A stretch of DNA of 54,824 nt from Flavobacteriales bacterium UBA7430 (GCA_002478765.1 DLQO01000077.1:1-54824); one strand, 5' to 3'; numbered from the stretch's first letter, positions 42,106 through 54,801 are shown. The notes: a model not told the origin generated them from the sequence alone. Program-made: numbers and translations.

Positions 42106-45100
42106 TATTCTTCAATGATTAAAACTTCTTCTTCAACTGAAGGTTTTGAAGTGTTTAACATACTGTCTAACTCCACCTTATTTCCTACAACTAAATTGTT
42201 GTACTTCTTAAGACCAGTACCTGCAGGAATCTTATGACCAACAATAACGTTTTCTTTAAGTCCGTCAAGCATGTCAACTTTACCGTTAACCGCTGCTTCA
42301 TTAAGTACTTTGGTTGTTTCCTGGAAAGATGCTGCTGATAAGAAACTCTTCGTTTGAAGTGACGCTCTTGTAATCCCTTGCAGGACCGAAGTAGACGTTG
42401 CAGGAACTGCATCTCTAGCTTCAACAAGTTTCATGTCCTTACGCTTCAGTAATGAATTTTCATCTCTTAGCTTACGAACAGGTATGATTTGTCCAGCTTT
42501 GAAATTCTCAGAATCACCTGGATCAACCACATACATTTTTCCAAAGATCCAATCGTTCTCTTCTAGGAAATCATTCTTGTGTACAAGATTATTCTCTAAG
42601 AAACGTGTATCTCCAGCGTCGTTAATTTGAACCTTACGCATCATTTGACGCACCACTACCTCGAAGTGCTTGTCATTAATTTTCACACCCTGTAGACGGT
42701 ACACCTCTTGCATTTCATTCACCAAATATTGCTGAACAGCTGTTGGCCCTTTAATTGCTAAAATTGTCTTAGGCGTAATTGCACCATCAGAAAGTGATGT
42801 TCCAGCTTTTACAAAGTCATTTTCTTGTACCAGAATTTGCTTGGAAAGAGATACCAAATACTTCTTCACCTCACCGGTTCTAGATTCGATAATAACTTCA
42901 CGGTTACCACGCTTGATTTTACCGTAAGAGACAATACCATCAATGGCAGCTACAACAGCCGGATTAGAAGGGTTACGTGCCTCAAACAATTCTGTTACAC
43001 GAGGTAGACCACCGGTAATATCACCTGCTTTCGCAGTCTTACGTGGAAGCTTAGCGATAATACTTCCTGGGTTTAACTTATCTCCTTCTTTAACAATGAT
43101 GTGTGCACCTACCGGAAGGTTGTATGATTTTGCTTCACCTTTTTTCCCTGTTGACTTAACAAGGATGGTAGGAATCATTTTCTTGTCTCTAGTTTCAGAA
43201 ATTACTTTTTCTTGGAAACCTGTTTGTTCATCAATCTCAACACGATACGTAATACCTTGAGCTAAATTTTCAAACTCAACTTTACCTGTTGTTTCAGATA
43301 AGATTACGGCATTGTATGGATCCCATTCACAAATTGCATCTCCTTTCTTTAGCTTATCTCCGTCTTTAGCAAACATCGTAGCACCGTAAGGGATGTTATT
43401 TGTTGCTAAGGTGATTCCTGATTTAGGATCAACCAATTTCATTTCTGCTGTACGTCCAATAACAATAATAGAATCTTTACCATCGGAATCAGGCCCTGTA
43501 ACGGTTCTCAATTCCTCGATTTCTAATACCCCATCAAATTTAGCTTTAAGGGTTGATTCTTCAGCAGTATTCGAAGCTGTACCCCCAACGTGGAAAGTAC
43601 GAAGTGTCAACTGTGTACCTGGTTCTCCAATCGACTGAGCGGCAACAACACCAACGGCATCACCTTCCCCAGCCATACGATTGGTTGAGAGGTTTCTACC
43701 ATAACATTTTGCACAAATCCCTCGTTTGGTTTCACAGGTCAGTGCAGAACGAATTTCAACCATCTCTATAGGAGAGCCCTCAATGTTACTTGCAATCTCT
43801 TCAGTGATCTCTTCACCGGAACCAACGAGTAAGTCACCATTCAATGGATTGATAACATCATGAAGTGATGTTCTACCTGTGATACGTTCAGCTAGAGTCT
43901 CTACAATGTCCTCATTTTTCTTAAGAGCAACACCTTGTAAACCACGAAGTGTTCCACAATCTTCTTCAGATATAATCACATCTTGAGCTACATCTACCAG
44001 ACGACGTGTTAAATAACCCGCATCGGCAGTTTTAAGGGCTGTATCGGCAAGACCTTTACGAGCACCGTGTGTAGAAATAAAATACTCAAGAATTGATAAC
44101 CCTTCCTTAAAGTTAGACGTAATTGGATTTTCAATAATTGCTCCACCTGAAGAACCAGATTTTTGTGGTTTGGCCATCAAACCACGCATTCCAGATAACT
44201 GACGAATTTGTTCTTTCGAACCACGAGCACCTGAATCCAACATCATGTATACAGAGTTAAATCCTTGTTGATCGTTTATCAAACGATTCATGGCATGCTC
44301 TGTTAATTCAGAATTAGTTTTTGTCCAAACATCAATAACTTGGTTGTAACGTTCGTTATTGGTAATAAGACCCATGTTGTAACTGTCCGTAATCGAAGAA
44401 ACTTGTCCCTTCGCACTTTTAATCATGGCATCTTTTTGATCCGGTACAATGATGTCACCTAAAGAGAATGAAAGTCCACCTTTAAAGGCCATTTTGTATC
44501 CCAACAACTTCATTTCGTCAAGGAATTTAGCCGTCGTAGGGATGTCCGTTTCTTTGAGGATTTTACCAATAATATTTCGAAGAGCTTTCTTAGTCAGTGT
44601 CTCATTCACGTATCCTACCGAAATAGGTACAACATCGTTGAATAAAACTCTACCAATAGTCGTTTCAATGATTTTACTTACAAGTTCTCCTTCTTCTTTT
44701 ACTGTCGTACGAACTTTAATGACTGCATTCAGCTCTGCTTTACCTTCATTGTATGCGATTCTTACTTCTTCAGAAGAATAGAACGTTAAGCCCTGACCTA
44801 TGATTGTCTTCTGCTTGTCCGTTTTACGAGGCTTAGTCATGTAATACAAGCCCAATACCATATCCTGAGAAGGAACCGTAATCGGAGCACCATTCGCAGG
44901 ATTCAAGATATTGTGAGAGCCTAACATTAGTAACTGAGCTTCCAAAATAGCTGCAGGGGTCAAAGGTAAGTGAACAGCCATCTGGTCACCGTCAAAATCG
45001 GCATTAAATGCCGTACATGCCAATGGGTGTAACTGTATTGCTTTACCTTCAATTAGTTTTGGTTGGAAGGCTTGAATACCTAGTCTGTGAAGTGTAGGAG

Positions 45101-46433
45101 CCCGGTTAAGAAGTACGGGGTGTCCTTTGATCACATTTTCTAAAATATCCCAAACTACAGGATCTTTTTTATCAATAATTTTCTTTGCAGATTTTACGGT
45201 CTTAACAATCCCTCTTTCAATAAGCTTACGCACGATGAAAGGTTTGTAAAGTTCTGCAGCCATATTCTTAGGAATACCACACTCAGATAACAATAGTGTT
45301 GGTCCAACAACAATTACAGAACGTGCAGAATAATCAACACGCTTCCCTAATAAGTTTTGACGGAAACGTCCTTGCTTACCTTTTAATGAATCTGAAAGTG
45401 ATTTTAAAGCTCTATTAGACTCTGTCTTAACAGCTGATGCCTTTCGCGTATTGTCCAATAAGGAATCAACCGATTCTTGAAGCATACGCTTCTCATTTCG
45501 CAAGATTACTTCGGGAGCTTTAATCTCAATCAATCGCTTCAAACGATTGTTACGAATGATGACACGACGGTAAAGATCATTTAAATCAGATGTAGCAAAA
45601 CGACCACCATCCAATGGAACCAATGGGCGTAATTCCGGTGGAATAACCGGAACAACTTTCATCACCATCCACTCTGGCTTATTTTCAATACGAGTATTTG
45701 CATCACGGAATGCCTCTACAACAGCCAATCGCTTTAAAGCTTCTGTTTTTCTTTGTTGAGAAGTTTCTGTATTTGCCTTGTGTCTTAAAGTGTAAGACAG
45801 TTCATCAAGATCTAATCTAGACAGAAGTGATTCAAGAGCTTCAGCTCCCATCTTAGCAACAAATTTGTTTGGATCTTTATCCTCTAAATACTGATTCTCT
45901 CGAGGTAAGCGCTCCAATGCATCTAGATATTCCTCTTCAGTAAGGTATTGTAAATACTCTAAAGGGTTACCTTCATTATCTACCGCTCCACCTGGCTGAA
46001 CTACTACATATCTTTCGTAGTAAATGATCATGTCAAGTTTCTTTGTAGGCAAACCTAAAAGGTATCCAATTTTGTTCGGTAGCGATCGGAAGTACCAAAT
46101 GTGTGCAACGGGAACCACTAAATTGATGTGTCCCATACGCTCTCTACGTACTTTCTTTTCAGTAACCTCAACACCACAACGGTCACAAACAATACCTCTA
46201 TAACGGATACGCTTGTATTTACCACAGTGACACTCATAATCTTTTACAGGACCAAAAATACGCTCACAAAATAATCCGTCACGTTCTGGTTTGTAGGTAC
46301 GATAGTTAATTGTTTCAGGCTTTAAAACCTCCCCGCTTGACTCCTCCAAAATAAATTCTGGAGAAGCTAAGCTAATCGTTATCTTAGAAAAACTCTTTTG
46401 TTGCGGGGTATTATCCTTTCTTCTCATTGCCAT
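42105..46433 (-). CDS. rpoC: RNA polymerase subunit beta'
   Basis: 1,442 aa. The N-terminal zinc ribbon starts [20 protein letters not shown], the catalytic magnesium loop is [12 protein letters not shown], the bridge-helix/trigger-loop region contains [20 protein letters not shown], and the second zinc site is [15 protein letters not shown]. The protein is complete and of normal length for Bacteroidota. Separated from rpoB by a 59-nt spacer that holds a stable hairpin. Confidence 0.98.
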   Translation of the reverse strand: MAMRRKDNTPQQKSFSKITISLASPEFILEESSGEVLKPETINYRTYKPERDGLFCERIFGPVKDYECHCGKYKRIRYRGIVCDRCGVEVTEKKVRRERMGHINLVVPVAHIWYFRSLPNKIGYLLGLPTKKLDMIIYYERYVVVQPGGAVDNEGNPLEYLQYLTEEEYLDALERLPRENQYLEDKDPNKFVAKMGAEALESLLSRLDLDELSYTLRHKANTETSQQRKTEALKRLAVVEAFRDANTRIENKPEWMVMKVVPVIPPELRPLVPLDGGRFATSDLNDLYRRVIIRNNRLKRLIEIKAPEVILRNEKRMLQESVDSLLDNTRKASAVKTESNRALKSLSDSLKGKQGRFRQNLLGKRVDYSARSVIVVGPTLLLSECGIPKNMAAELYKPFIVRKLIERGIVKTVKSAKKIIDKKDPVVWDILENVIKGHPVLLNRAPTLHRLGIQAFQPKLIEGKAIQLHPLACTAFNADFDGDQMAVHLPLTPAAILEAQLLMLGSHNILNPANGAPITVPSQDMVLGLYYMTKPRKTDKQKTIIGQGLTFYSSEEVRIAYNEGKAELNAVIKVRTTVKEEGELVSKIIETTIGRVLFNDVVPISVGYVNETLTKKALRNIIGKILKETDIPTTAKFLDEMKLLGYKMAFKGGLSFSLGDIIVPDQKDAMIKSAKGQVSSITDSYNMGLITNNERYNQVIDVWTKTNSELTEHAMNRLINDQQGFNSVYMMLDSGARGSKEQIRQLSGMRGLMAKPQKSGSSGGAIIENPITSNFKEGLSILEYFISTHGARKGLADTALKTADAGYLTRRLVDVAQDVIISEEDCGTLRGLQGVALKKNEDIVETLAERITGRTSLHDVINPLNGDLLVGSGEEITEEIASNIEGSPIEMVEIRSALTCETKRGICAKCYGRNLSTNRMAGEGDAVGVVAAQSIGEPGTQLTLRTFHVGGTASNTAEESTLKAKFDGVLEIEELRTVTGPDSDGKDSIIVIGRTAEMKLVDPKSGITLATNNIPYGATMFAKDGDKLKKGDAICEWDPYNAVILSETTGKVEFENLAQGITYRVEIDEQTGFQEKVISETRDKKMIPTILVKSTGKKGEAKSYNLPVGAHIIVKEGDKLNPGSIIAKLPRKTAKAGDITGGLPRVTELFEARNPSNPAVVAAIDGIVSYGKIKRGNREVIIESRTGEVKKYLVSLSKQILVQENDFVKAGTSLSDGAITPKTILAIKGPTAVQQYLVNEMQEVYRLQGVKINDKHFEVVVRQMMRKVQINDAGDTRFLENNLVHKNDFLEENDWIFGKMYVVDPGDSENFKAGQIIPVRKLRDENSLLKRKDMKLVEARDAVPATSTSVLQGITRASLQTKSFLSAASFQETTKVLNEAAVNGKVDMLDGLKENVIVGHKIPAGTGLKKYNNLVVGNKVELDSMLNTSKPSVEEEVLIIEE

Positions 46434-46459
46434 AACCTAAAGAAATTTATGTTTTATAT

Positions 46460-46481
46460 GAGGGTGTCCGTAGACACCCTC
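46460..46481 (-). promoter_or_regulatory. rpoB-rpoC intercistronic hairpin with UACG tetraloop
   Basis: In the minus-strand transcript GAGGGTGUC-UACG-GACACCCUC is a perfect 9-bp stem closed by C-G on a UNCG-class tetraloop, among the most stable RNA hairpins. No U run follows, so it is not a standard terminator. It may be a processing or mRNA-stability element, or a partial attenuator. It lies 27 nt upstream of the rpoC start. Confidence 0.8.
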
Positions 46482-46492
46482 TTTATAGTAAA

Positions 46493-49400
46493 TTATTCTA
46501 AACTAATCTTCAATCCAAGACCTTTCAATTCATGTAATAATACATTGAATGATTCAGGAAGGCCTGGCTCAGGCATTACTTTACCTTTTACGATAGATTC
46601 ATATGTCTTGGCTCTACCGACAACATCATCAGACTTAACGGTTAGAATTTCTCTCAAGATATTCGAAGCACCATAAGCCTCAAGAGCCCATACTTCCATC
46701 TCACCAAAACGCTGTCCACCAAACTGAGCTTTACCACCTAAAGGTTGTTGTGTGATCAGAGAGTAAGGTCCTATAGAACGTGCGTGCATCTTATCATCTA
46801 CCATGTGGCCCAATTTAAGCATGTAAATCACACCAACGGTAGCAGGTTGATCAAAACGCTCTCCTGTACCACCATCGTAAAGATAGGTATGTCCATATTC
46901 TGGAATTCCAGCTTGATTCGTCAATTCTGTGATTTCATCCAGAGAAGCACCATCAAAAATTGGCGTAGCGAACTTCTTACCCAAATTCATACCAGCCCAA
47001 CCAAGAACCGTTTCATAAATCTGACCAATGTTCATACGAGATGGTACACCCAGTGGATTTAAAACGATATCTACAGGAGTTCCATCTTCAGAGAAAGGCA
47101 TATCTGCATCTCTTACAATTCGCGCAACAATACCTTTGTTCCCGTGACGACCGGCCATCTTATCACCAACTTTCAGTTTACGTTTTTTCGCAATGTAAAC
47201 CTTCGCTAATTTCAAGATACCTGCAGGAAGTTCATCTCCTACTGAGAGTGTAAACTTCTTACGTCTAAGAACACCTTTAAGATCATTTAACTTGATGTTA
47301 AAGTTGTGTATTAAATCATTAACAAGAACGTTCTTTTGTGATTCTGTCGTCCAGCCATCCGTTGAAATAATAGAGTAATCTTCAATAGCATTTAATTGCT
47401 TTTGAGAGAACTTTTTACCTTTAGGAATTACAACTTCTCCTAGCTCGTTAACAACACCTTGACACGTTTTACCTGCAACTATAGAGATTAGTTTCTCAAT
47501 TAAAATCGCCTTTAATGCAACGGTATCCTGTACAAGTTCAGCATCTAGTTCGGCAGCAATTTCTTTATCAGCAAGGCGTGACTTCTTGTCCTTCACGGCT
47601 CTGGCAAACAACTTCTTGCTTAACACAACACCTTGAAGTGATGGAGATGCTTTCAATGAAGCGTCTTTCACATCACCGGCCTTGTCTCCGAATATCGCTC
47701 TAAGAAGTTTTTCTTCTGGAGAAGGGTCTGACTCACCTTTTGGTGTAATCTTACCGATTAAGATATCACCAGGTTTTACATGAGCACCGATACGAATAAG
47801 TCCGTTCTCATCTAAATCTTTGGTAGCCTCTTCCGATACATTAGGGATGTCTGGAGTTAATTCTTCAGACCCTAATTTTGTTTCACGAACATCTAAAGTA
47901 TATTCATCAATGTGTATGGAAGTAAATATATCTTCACGAACCACACGCTCTGAAATTACAATAGCATCCTCAAAGTTATAACCATTCCATGGCATGAAGG
48001 CAACCTTCATGTTTTTACCTAAAGCTAACTCTCCATTTTGAGTCGCATAACCTTCGGTTAAAACCTGACCTTTGGATACTTTATCTCCAACCTTAACGAT
48101 TGGTCGGATGTTAATACTCGTACCTTGATTTGTTTTTTGAAACTTCGTTAGTTTATATGAAACTGAATCTTCATCAAAACTTACCAATCTCTCTTCATCA
48201 GTTCTGTCATATTTAATGACAATTTTATTGGCATCAACATAAGATACAACACCATTACCTCTTGCATTAACCAAGACTCTAGAATCAGAAGCAACACGTC
48301 CTTCAAGACCTGTACCAACAATTGGAGATTCAGGTTTCATTAGTGGTACTGCCTGGCGCATCATGTTAGATCCCATCAATGCACGGTTGGCATCATCGTG
48401 TTCTAGGAAAGGGATCAAAGATGCAGAAATAGATGAAATCTGGTTTGGAGCAACGTCCATATAATCTAACTTTTTCGGCTCAATAACAGGGAAATCACCT
48501 GTATCACGCGCTTTAACCAAGTCAAATTCAAAATTACCAGATGCATTAACAGGTGCATTAGCTTGTGCTATTACTTTTTCTTCTTCTTCTTCAGCACTTA
48601 AATATGCTGGGGTACTCTTAAAGTCAACAACACCATCAACAACGCTTCTGTAAGGAGTTTCAATGAATCCCATTTTATTCACCTTAGCGAAAACACAAAG
48701 GGAAGAAATCAAACCAATATTTGGTCCTTCAGGCGTTTCAATCGGACACAAACGTCCATAATGCGTGTAGTGAACGTCACGAACCTCAAATCCGGCTCGC
48801 TCTCTGGATAAACCTCCAGGTCCAAGAGCTGAAAGTCTACGTTTGTGCGTAATTTCAGCTAATGGATTTGTTTGATCCATAAACTGAGAAAGCTGATTGG
48901 TTCCAAAGAATGAGTTGATCACAGAAGACAAAGTCTTTGCATTGATCAAATCGATTGGAGTAAACACCTCATTATCACGAACATTCATACGTTCTCGAAT
49001 GGTTCTGGCCATACGAGCTAAACCTACACCAAACTGATTATTCAATTGTTCACCAACAGTACGAACTCTACGGTTACTTAAGTGATCAATATCATCAACC
49101 TCAGCTTTCGAGTTTACCAACTCGATCAGGTACTTAATAATTAATATAATGTCAACCTTTGTTAAGGTGGCTTCGTCAAGTGCTAAATCAAGATTTAATT
49201 TCTTGTTTATACGGTAACGACCTACTTCACCTAGGCTGTATCTTGTTTCAGAGAAAAATAATTTATCAATGATACCTCGAGCAGTTTCTTCATCAGGCGG
49301 CTCCGCATTACGAAGTTGTCTGTAGATGTGCTCAACGGCCTCTTTCTCTGAATTTGTTGGATCTTTTTGTAACGTATTATGGATAATTGCATATTCAGAT

Positions 49401-50305
49401 GCTTCCGCATTCTCCTTGTGAAGTAAAATGGTTTTTACTTCTGCCTCCATAATAACATCGACATGTTCTTTTTCAAGAACTACGTCACGATCTAGAAGAA
49501 CCTCGTTACGTTCAATAGATACTACTTCTCCTGTATCTTCATCAACGAAATCTTCAAACCAAGTTTTAAGAACACGAGCAACAAGCTTACGTCCTAAAAC
49601 TCTTTTCAATCCTGCCTTACTAACTCTAACTTCATCAGCAAGGTCAAAAATTTTTAAAATGTCTTTATCGCTTTCATATCCTATGGCACGTAATAAAGTC
49701 GTTACAGGTAACTTCTTTTTACGATCGATGTATGCATACATCACCGAATTGATATCTGTTGCGAATTCTATCCATGACCCTTTGAAAGGAATAACACGTG
49801 CAGAATATAATTTTGTTCCGTTGGCATGATAGCTTTGTCCGAAGAAAACCCCTGGCGAACGATGTAACTGCGAAACACAAACACGTTCAGCACCATTGAT
49901 AACAAAGGTACCTCTTTGAGTCATGTAAGGTATCGTACCTAGATATACATCTTGTACAATCGTTTCGAAATCTTCATGTTCTGGGTCCGTACAATAAAGC
50001 TTCAAGCGAGCTTTTAAAGGGACACTGAAGGTCAAGCCTCTTTCGATACATTCATCAAGTACATAACGAGGTGGATCAACAAAGTAATCCAAGAACTCGA
50101 GCACGAAATTATTTCTCGTATCCGAAATCGGGAAGTTTTCACTAAATACTTTAAACAGACCTTCGTTTTCTCGGTCTTCAGATTTGGTTTCCAACTGGAA
50201 AAAATCCTCAAATGACTTCAACTGAATATCCAAAAAGTCTGGATACTGCAATTGCGATTTGATGGATGCAAAACTGATTCTTTCGTTTGATTTTGTCTGA
50301 GTCAA
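46493..50305 (-). CDS. rpoB: RNA polymerase subunit beta
   Basis: 1,270 aa. The rifampicin-pocket region [21 protein letters not shown](L)[14 protein letters not shown] appears wild type in layout (shown here in outline). [34 protein letters not shown] and [20 protein letters not shown] are the universal motifs. The protein is complete. Hairpins with the same UACG loop occur just before and just after the gene. Confidence 0.98.
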   Translation of the reverse strand: MTQTKSNERISFASIKSQLQYPDFLDIQLKSFEDFFQLETKSEDRENEGLFKVFSENFPISDTRNNFVLEFLDYFVDPPRYVLDECIERGLTFSVPLKARLKLYCTDPEHEDFETIVQDVYLGTIPYMTQRGTFVINGAERVCVSQLHRSPGVFFGQSYHANGTKLYSARVIPFKGSWIEFATDINSVMYAYIDRKKKLPVTTLLRAIGYESDKDILKIFDLADEVRVSKAGLKRVLGRKLVARVLKTWFEDFVDEDTGEVVSIERNEVLLDRDVVLEKEHVDVIMEAEVKTILLHKENAEASEYAIIHNTLQKDPTNSEKEAVEHIYRQLRNAEPPDEETARGIIDKLFFSETRYSLGEVGRYRINKKLNLDLALDEATLTKVDIILIIKYLIELVNSKAEVDDIDHLSNRRVRTVGEQLNNQFGVGLARMARTIRERMNVRDNEVFTPIDLINAKTLSSVINSFFGTNQLSQFMDQTNPLAEITHKRRLSALGPGGLSRERAGFEVRDVHYTHYGRLCPIETPEGPNIGLISSLCVFAKVNKMGFIETPYRSVVDGVVDFKSTPAYLSAEEEEEKVIAQANAPVNASGNFEFDLVKARDTGDFPVIEPKKLDYMDVAPNQISSISASLIPFLEHDDANRALMGSNMMRQAVPLMKPESPIVGTGLEGRVASDSRVLVNARGNGVVSYVDANKIVIKYDRTDEERLVSFDEDSVSYKLTKFQKTNQGTSINIRPIVKVGDKVSKGQVLTEGYATQNGELALGKNMKVAFMPWNGYNFEDAIVISERVVREDIFTSIHIDEYTLDVRETKLGSEELTPDIPNVSEEATKDLDENGLIRIGAHVKPGDILIGKITPKGESDPSPEEKLLRAIFGDKAGDVKDASLKASPSLQGVVLSKKLFARAVKDKKSRLADKEIAAELDAELVQDTVALKAILIEKLISIVAGKTCQGVVNELGEVVIPKGKKFSQKQLNAIEDYSIISTDGWTTESQKNVLVNDLIHNFNIKLNDLKGVLRRKKFTLSVGDELPAGILKLAKVYIAKKRKLKVGDKMAGRHGNKGIVARIVRDADMPFSEDGTPVDIVLNPLGVPSRMNIGQIYETVLGWAGMNLGKKFATPIFDGASLDEITELTNQAGIPEYGHTYLYDGGTGERFDQPATVGVIYMLKLGHMVDDKMHARSIGPYSLITQQPLGGKAQFGGQRFGEMEVWALEAYGASNILREILTVKSDDVVGRAKTYESIVKGKVMPEPGLPESFNVLLHELKGLGLKISLE

Positions 50306-50355
50306 TGGACAAAAATTTAAATGAAAAATAAATGGACTATCCTAAAGCACAAAAG

Positions 50356-50392
50356 GGTTTAGGTGTTTAAACCGTAGTTTAAAACCTAAACC
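50356..50392 (-). promoter_or_regulatory. rplL-rpoB intercistronic hairpin with UACG tetraloop
   Basis: The left arm GGTTTAGGTGTTTAAAC and right arm GTTTAAAACCTAAACC form 16 pairs with one bulged base. In the minus-strand transcript the loop is UACG closed by C-G, exactly as in the hairpin after rpoB. No good U run follows. In E. coli the same spacer holds an attenuator and an RNase III site, so a similar control point is plausible. Confidence 0.8.
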
Positions 50393-50415
50393 TTAAGTAT
50401 TGTAAGTAAAAAATA

Positions 50416-50790
50416 TTACTTCAACTCTACTTCAGCACCTGCAGCTTCTAATTGAGCTTTAAGAGCTTCCGCTTCGTCTTTTGAAATACCTTCTTTTAAT
50501 GGAGCTGGAGCACCATCAACAATTCCTTTTGCTTCCTTAAGACCTGCACCAGTAAGTTCTTTAACAAGCTTTACTACAGCTAATTTAGAGCCACCGGCAG
50601 CTTTAAGGATTACATCAAATTCAGTTTGCTCTTCAGCAGCTTCACCACCATCTGCTGCAGGACCTGCAACAGCTACTGCGGCTGCAGCTGGTTCAATACC
50701 GTATTCGTCTTTTAAGATTGATGCTAATTCGTTAACTTCCTTCACAGTTAGGTTAACTAATTGATCAGCGAATTCTTTCAAATCTGCCAT
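50416..50790 (-). CDS. rplL: 50S ribosomal protein bL12 (L7/L12)
   Basis: 124 aa. N-terminal dimerisation helices ([24 protein letters not shown]), an Ala/Gly hinge (about 33-52) and the C-terminal factor-binding domain with [24 protein letters not shown]. It forms the ribosomal stalk with L10 and recruits translation GTPases. Located 64 nt after rplJ. Confidence 0.98.
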   Translation of the reverse strand: MADLKEFADQLVNLTVKEVNELASILKDEYGIEPAAAAVAVAGPAADGGEAAEEQTEFDVILKAAGGSKLAVVKLVKELTGAGLKEAKGIVDGAPAPLKEGISKDEAEALKAQLEAAGAEVELK

Positions 50791-50854
50791 AATGTATGTG
50801 TTTTTGTTAGGTTTCTTAATTAATTTTTATTTGGAAAACAGAGTGCGTACTAAT

Positions 50855-51382
50855 TTACTGTGCACGTTCTTCTAAAGTCTTTAATAGACCAGCGATTGTA
50901 CTTCCACCTGATTGTAGGCCGGAAATTACGTTCTTCGCTGGAGACTGTAGTAACGTGATAATCTCTCCAATCAACTCTTCTTTTGACTTTAAAGTCTCAA
51001 GAATTTCTAATTGATCAGCAGAGTAAACAGACTCTTCAACATGAGCACCTTTAAATAAAGGTTTTTCAGCATTTTTGTTCTTTTTAAGATACTCAGTGAT
51101 TGCTTTTGCTGGAGCGTTAGCCGTCTCAGATAGCATCATTGAAGTGTTCCCTTTAAGGACATCATACAACTCGTTGTAGTCTTTATCACAAGACTCCATG
51201 GCTTTCTTTAGTAAAGTGTTCTTTACAACTTGAAGTTGTACACCTTTACTAAAACAAAGTCTACGAAGCTTGCTCGTTTGTTCAGCATCCATACCTGAAA
51301 TATCAGCCAAGTATACATTTTTACTTGCAGCCAATAAAACGGTAAGTTTGTCGATAGCTTGTTTTTTCTCTTCTTTTGTCAT
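50855..51382 (-). CDS. rplJ: 50S ribosomal protein uL10
   Basis: 175 aa. VYLADISGMDAEQTSKLRRLC, LQVVKNTLLKKAME and the helical C-terminus that anchors L12 are recognisable. It binds 23S rRNA at the stalk base and often represses its own operon. The spacer before it is only 30 nt, leaving little room for a long leader. Confidence 0.97.
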   Translation of the reverse strand: MTKEEKKQAIDKLTVLLAASKNVYLADISGMDAEQTSKLRRLCFSKGVQLQVVKNTLLKKAMESCDKDYNELYDVLKGNTSMMLSETANAPAKAITEYLKKNKNAEKPLFKGAHVEESVYSADQLEILETLKSKEELIGEIITLLQSPAKNVISGLQSGGSTIAGLLKTLEERAQ

Positions 51383-51412
51383 AACCCTAAGGTATTTTAG
51401 ATTTGCTAAGTC

Positions 51413-52102
51413 CTAGATAGACTTTGTGTCAACTTTTACACCTGCTCCCATCGTACTTGAAATAGTAATACTCTTAATGTATGTACCTTTCGATGAGGTA
51501 GGCTTCAACTTAACAATCGTTTGGATTAGTTCATCTGCATTGTCAGCGATTTTTGTCGCATCAAAAGATGCTTTTGCAACGCTTGCATGCACTATACCGT
51601 ACTTGTCAACTTTGAAGTCGATCTTACCCGCTTTTACTTCGTTTACAGCTTTAGCTACATCCATGGTAACAGTTCCTGTCTTAGGGTTAGGCATAAGGCC
51701 ACGAGGACCAAGTATGCGTCCTAAAGGACCTAATTTACCCATACAACTTGGCATGGTGATGATCACATCAACGTCGGTCCAACCGCCTTTGATCTTCTCA
51801 ACATATTCATCCAAGCCTACGTGGTCTGCACCAGCAGCTTTAGCTTCTTCTTCTTTGTCCGGAGTACAAAGAACAAGTACACTTACATCTTTACCTGTTC
51901 CGTGAGGAAGTGTTACCACTCCACGAACCATTTGATTTGCTTTCCGAGGATCAACACCTAAACGGATTGCTAAATCTACACTGGCATCAAAATTACCAGA
52001 TGTAGTATCTTTCACGATTGAACTCGCTTCAGAAAGGTTGTATGATTTTGCTACATCAAATTTTGCAGCAACTTCTTTTTGTTTTTTTGTCAACTTTGCC
52101 AT
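51413..52102 (-). CDS. rplA: 50S ribosomal protein uL1
   Basis: 229 aa. [21 protein letters not shown], then TLPHGTGK, the signature [21 protein letters not shown] and GTVTMDV are typical L1. It forms the mobile L1 stalk and in many bacteria represses rplK-rplA translation. It starts 12 nt after rplK. Confidence 0.98.
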   Translation of the reverse strand: MAKLTKKQKEVAAKFDVAKSYNLSEASSIVKDTTSGNFDASVDLAIRLGVDPRKANQMVRGVVTLPHGTGKDVSVLVLCTPDKEEEAKAAGADHVGLDEYVEKIKGGWTDVDVIITMPSCMGKLGPLGRILGPRGLMPNPKTGTVTMDVAKAVNEVKAGKIDFKVDKYGIVHASVAKASFDATKIADNADELIQTIVKLKPTSSKGTYIKSITISSTMGAGVKVDTKSI

Positions 52103-52114
52103 GTCTCGATATGA

Positions 52115-52555
52115 TTAAGCAGAAGGAAAATCTCCTTTAACAGTAATACCCATACTTCTTGCTGTACCAGCAACCATTTTCATTGCAGATTCAACTTTAA
52201 AGCAGTTTAAATCAGGCATCTTATCTTCAGCAATCGCACGAACTTGATCCCAAGTAACCTTGGCAACTTTCAAACGATTAGATTCAGATGATCCTTTTTT
52301 AACTTTTGCTGCTTCCAATAATTGAACAGCCGCCGGAGGCGTCTTTATTACAAAGTCAAATGACTTGTCAGCGTAAACAGTAATTGCAACAGGAAGAACC
52401 TTACCGGCTTTGTCCTGCGTACGAGCATTAAACTGCTTACAGAATTCCATGATGTTAACACCTTTCGCACCTAAGGCTGGACCTACAGGAGGAGAAGGGT
52501 TAGCGGCACCACCTCTGACTTGCAACTTAATGAGCCCTATTATCTCTTTTGCCAT
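52115..52555 (-). CDS. rplK: 50S ribosomal protein uL11
   Basis: 146 aa. [21 protein letters not shown] and the later [17 protein letters not shown], with the rRNA-binding C-terminal domain, are diagnostic. It forms the GTPase centre and is needed for RelA activation. Preceded by an 89-nt spacer after nusG in which I see no clear promoter. Confidence 0.98.
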   Translation of the reverse strand: MAKEIIGLIKLQVRGGAANPSPPVGPALGAKGVNIMEFCKQFNARTQDKAGKVLPVAITVYADKSFDFVIKTPPAAVQLLEAAKVKKGSSESNRLKVAKVTWDQVRAIAEDKMPDLNCFKVESAMKMVAGTARSMGITVKGDFPSA

Positions 52556-52644
52556 TATTTTTGTTTTTATACTCGGTTACTAAATGTTTAAATTTGGATT
52601 AGGAAGCATTACATGTGGGTCATCCAAAAAAAACACTTAAAATT

Positions 52645-53196
52645 TTAAGATTCTTTTTCTACTTGCATAAAGTTCAGCTCCAATGGTGTTTTTCTACCAA
52701 ATATTTTCACCATTACGAGTAACTTACGCTTATCTTCATTGATTTCTTCTATCAAGCCGTTAAAGCCATTAAAGGGTCCATCAACAACTTTTACAGTTTC
52801 TCCTACAACATAAGAGACGCTCATCAATTCTTCAGACTCAGCCAATTCATCAACTTTACCTAAAATCCTGTTGACTTCTGAAACTCTAAGAGGCACAGGA
52901 TCTCCTCCTTTGGTCGCACCTAGAAAACCAATGACACCCGTAATTGACTTTATCACATGGACCACTTCACCAACTAGTGCTGCTTCTATCATCACGTAAC
53001 CTGGAAAATAGTTCCGTTCTTTGGTTACTTTCTTTCCATTTCTTACCTGGTACACTTTCTCTGTGGGAACTAAAATCTGAGCTACATAATCCTGCATACC
53101 CAAATGTTCAATTTCCTTTTCAATGTAGAGTTTTACCTTAGTCTCTTGACCGGAAACTGCTCTTACAACGTACCATTTTTTCTTCAACTCAACCAT
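52645..53196 (-). CDS. nusG: Transcription factor NusG
   Basis: 183 aa. The NGN domain begins KKWYVVRAVSGQETKVKLYIE and includes ERNYFPGYVMIEAAL and VIGFLGATKGGDPVPL. The KOW domain near the end has VVDGPFNGFNGLIEEINEDK. It links RNA polymerase with Rho and the ribosome. It starts 18 nt after secE. Confidence 0.98.
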   Translation of the reverse strand: MVELKKKWYVVRAVSGQETKVKLYIEKEIEHLGMQDYVAQILVPTEKVYQVRNGKKVTKERNYFPGYVMIEAALVGEVVHVIKSITGVIGFLGATKGGDPVPLRVSEVNRILGKVDELAESEELMSVSYVVGETVKVVDGPFNGFNGLIEEINEDKRKLLVMVKIFGRKTPLELNFMQVEKES

Positions 53197-53214
53197 AAAT
53201 ACACCTGTGTAGGT

Positions 53215-53397
53215 TTAGAATATGCTATAAAACTCACCAAGAATTGTATCGAAGCCCAAATCCATCAAACTGATGATCAAGGCAATAATAACTGAAGCTA
53301 CAGCCACTAATATCGTACTCGACTGAAGTTGAGCGACAGTAGGCCAAGTAACTTTATTTGTCAGTTCTTGTACAGATTCTATAATATACTTCTTCAT
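53215..53397 (-). CDS. secE: Preprotein translocase subunit SecE
   Basis: 60 aa, the short single-helix form. The amphipathic helix carries ELTNKVTWPTVAQLQSST, with the conserved KVTWP, followed by one membrane helix (about 28-48). Essential partner of SecY. It lies between tRNA-Trp and nusG, the usual order. Confidence 0.96.
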   Translation of the reverse strand: MKKYIIESVQELTNKVTWPTVAQLQSSTILVAVASVIIALIISLMDLGFDTILGEFYSIF

Positions 53398-53416
53398 CTT
53401 CTTTATCGTTTTACAG

Positions 53417-53487
53417 CACGGGTAGAGAGATTCGAACTCCCATCGACGGTTTTGGAGACCGGTATGCTACCATTGCACCATACCCGT
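53417..53487 (-). tRNA. tRNA-Trp (anticodon CCA)
   Basis: 71 nt on the minus strand. The acceptor ACGGGTA/TACCCGT, anticodon loop CTCCAAA (anticodon CCA) and T-arm GGGAG-TTCGAAT-CTCTC are all clear. The discriminator is G, as expected for Trp. The bottom pair of the anticodon stem is a C-T mismatch. It lies between tuf and secE in one transcript. Confidence 0.95.
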
Positions 53488-53491
53488 GAGT

Positions 53492-53531
53492 AAAAGAGTG
53501 AAAACCCCATAAAGGGGATTTCACTCTTTTT
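53492..53531 (-). terminator. Long hairpin between tuf and tRNA-Trp
   Basis: AAAAGAGTGAAA...TTTCACTCTTTT forms a long stem with an inner CCCC/GGGG stem, ending in a short T run in the minus direction. It can act as a partial terminator for tuf or as a processing site that releases the tRNA. Confidence 0.7.
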
Positions 53532-53553
53532 AATTTATATATGAAATCGTTTA

Positions 53554-54738
53554 CTAAAGGATTTCGGTAACCTGACCAGCACCAACAGTTCTACCACCTT
53601 CCCGGATTGCAAAACGTAAACCTTTACTCAAGGCTACTGTATTGATTAAATTAACAGTAATCGTTAAGTTATCACCAGGCATTACCATTTCAGTTCCATC
53701 AGGTAAAATGATCTCACCAGTTACATCTGTTGTACGGATGTAGAACTGTGGACGGTATTTGTTATGGAAAGGAGTGTGACGACCACCTTCTTCTTTCTTC
53801 AATACGTAAACCTCAGCTTTAAATTTATCGTGTGGAGTTACAGAACTTGGTTTACAAATTACCATACCTCTTTTGATTTGCGCTTTCTCGATACCACGTA
53901 GCAATAGACCTACGTTGTCTCCAGCTTCACCTCTATCTAAGATTTTACGGAACATCTCTACCCCAGTAACTGTAGATTGTAGGTTTTCAGCACCCATACC
54001 AAGAATGTCGACAACATCACCAGTATTAGCAACACCTGTCTCAATTCTACCTGTAGCAACTGTACCACGACCTGTAATAGAGAATACATCCTCTACAGGC
54101 ATCAAAAAGGATTTCTCAACGTCACGAACTGGCATTTCAATCCATGCGTCAACTTGCACCATTAATTCTTTAACTGTAGCAACCCAAGAGTCTTCACCGT
54201 TCAATGCACCAAGTGCTGAACCTTGAACGACTGGAGTGTTGTCACCATCGAACTCATAGAATGAAAGTAAGTCACGGATTTCCATGTCTACCAATTCTAA
54301 TAATTCTTCATCGTCTACCATATCCACTTTATTCATGAATACGACCAAACGCGGTACACCTACCTGACGTGCTAGAAGAATATGCTCACGAGTCTGAGGC
54401 ATAGGACCATCAGTCGCAGCTACTACCAAAATCGCACCATCCATCTGTGCAGCACCTGTAACCATGTTTTTCACATAATCGGCGTGACCTGGACAGTCAA
54501 CGTGGGCGTAGTGACGATTTACTGTTTCGTACTCTACGTGAGACGTGTTAATTGTAATACCACGCTCTTTTTCTTCTGGAGCATTGTCAATTGCATCGAA
54601 GTCTTGTTTTGCAGCAAGACCATCAGTCGCCAACACAGTAGTAATGGCAGCAGTAAGAGTTGTCTTACCATGATCAACGTGACCAATAGTACCAATGTTT
54701 AAGTGCGGCTTACCTCTTTGAAAAGTTTCTTTTGCCAT
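53554..54738 (-). CDS. tuf: Elongation factor Tu
   Basis: 394 aa. The G1 motif is GHVDHGKTT (about 19-27), then DCPGHADYV (G3), NKVDMV (G4) and SALGAL (G5), followed by domains II and III ending in [14 protein letters not shown]. It delivers aminoacyl-tRNA to the ribosome. It is complete and lies between a tRNA and tRNA-Trp. Confidence 0.98.
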   Translation of the reverse strand: MAKETFQRGKPHLNIGTIGHVDHGKTTLTAAITTVLATDGLAAKQDFDAIDNAPEEKERGITINTSHVEYETVNRHYAHVDCPGHADYVKNMVTGAAQMDGAILVVAATDGPMPQTREHILLARQVGVPRLVVFMNKVDMVDDEELLELVDMEIRDLLSFYEFDGDNTPVVQGSALGALNGEDSWVATVKELMVQVDAWIEMPVRDVEKSFLMPVEDVFSITGRGTVATGRIETGVANTGDVVDILGMGAENLQSTVTGVEMFRKILDRGEAGDNVGLLLRGIEKAQIKRGMVICKPSSVTPHDKFKAEVYVLKKEEGGRHTPFHNKYRPQFYIRTTDVTGEIILPDGTEMVMPGDNLTITVNLINTVALSKGLRFAIREGGRTVGAGQVTEIL

Positions 54739-54775
54739 GATAAGATAGCTTAAATATTTAAAACTAAATGAATAA

Positions 54776-54798
54776 TGTTACTACCCCGTGCAGTAACA
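54776..54798 (-). promoter_or_regulatory. Small hairpin between the upstream tRNA and tuf
   Basis: TGTTACT and AGTAACA form a 7-bp stem around a 9-base loop, 3 nt after the tRNA end. Probably a processing signal; a terminator role is unlikely because no T run follows. Confidence 0.5.
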
Positions 54799-54801
54799 TA
54801 G

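Noticed and set aside
53492..53531. Full terminator separating tuf from secE-nusG
   Set aside because: No promoter was seen between it and tRNA-Trp, so complete termination would silence essential genes; partial termination or processing is likelier.
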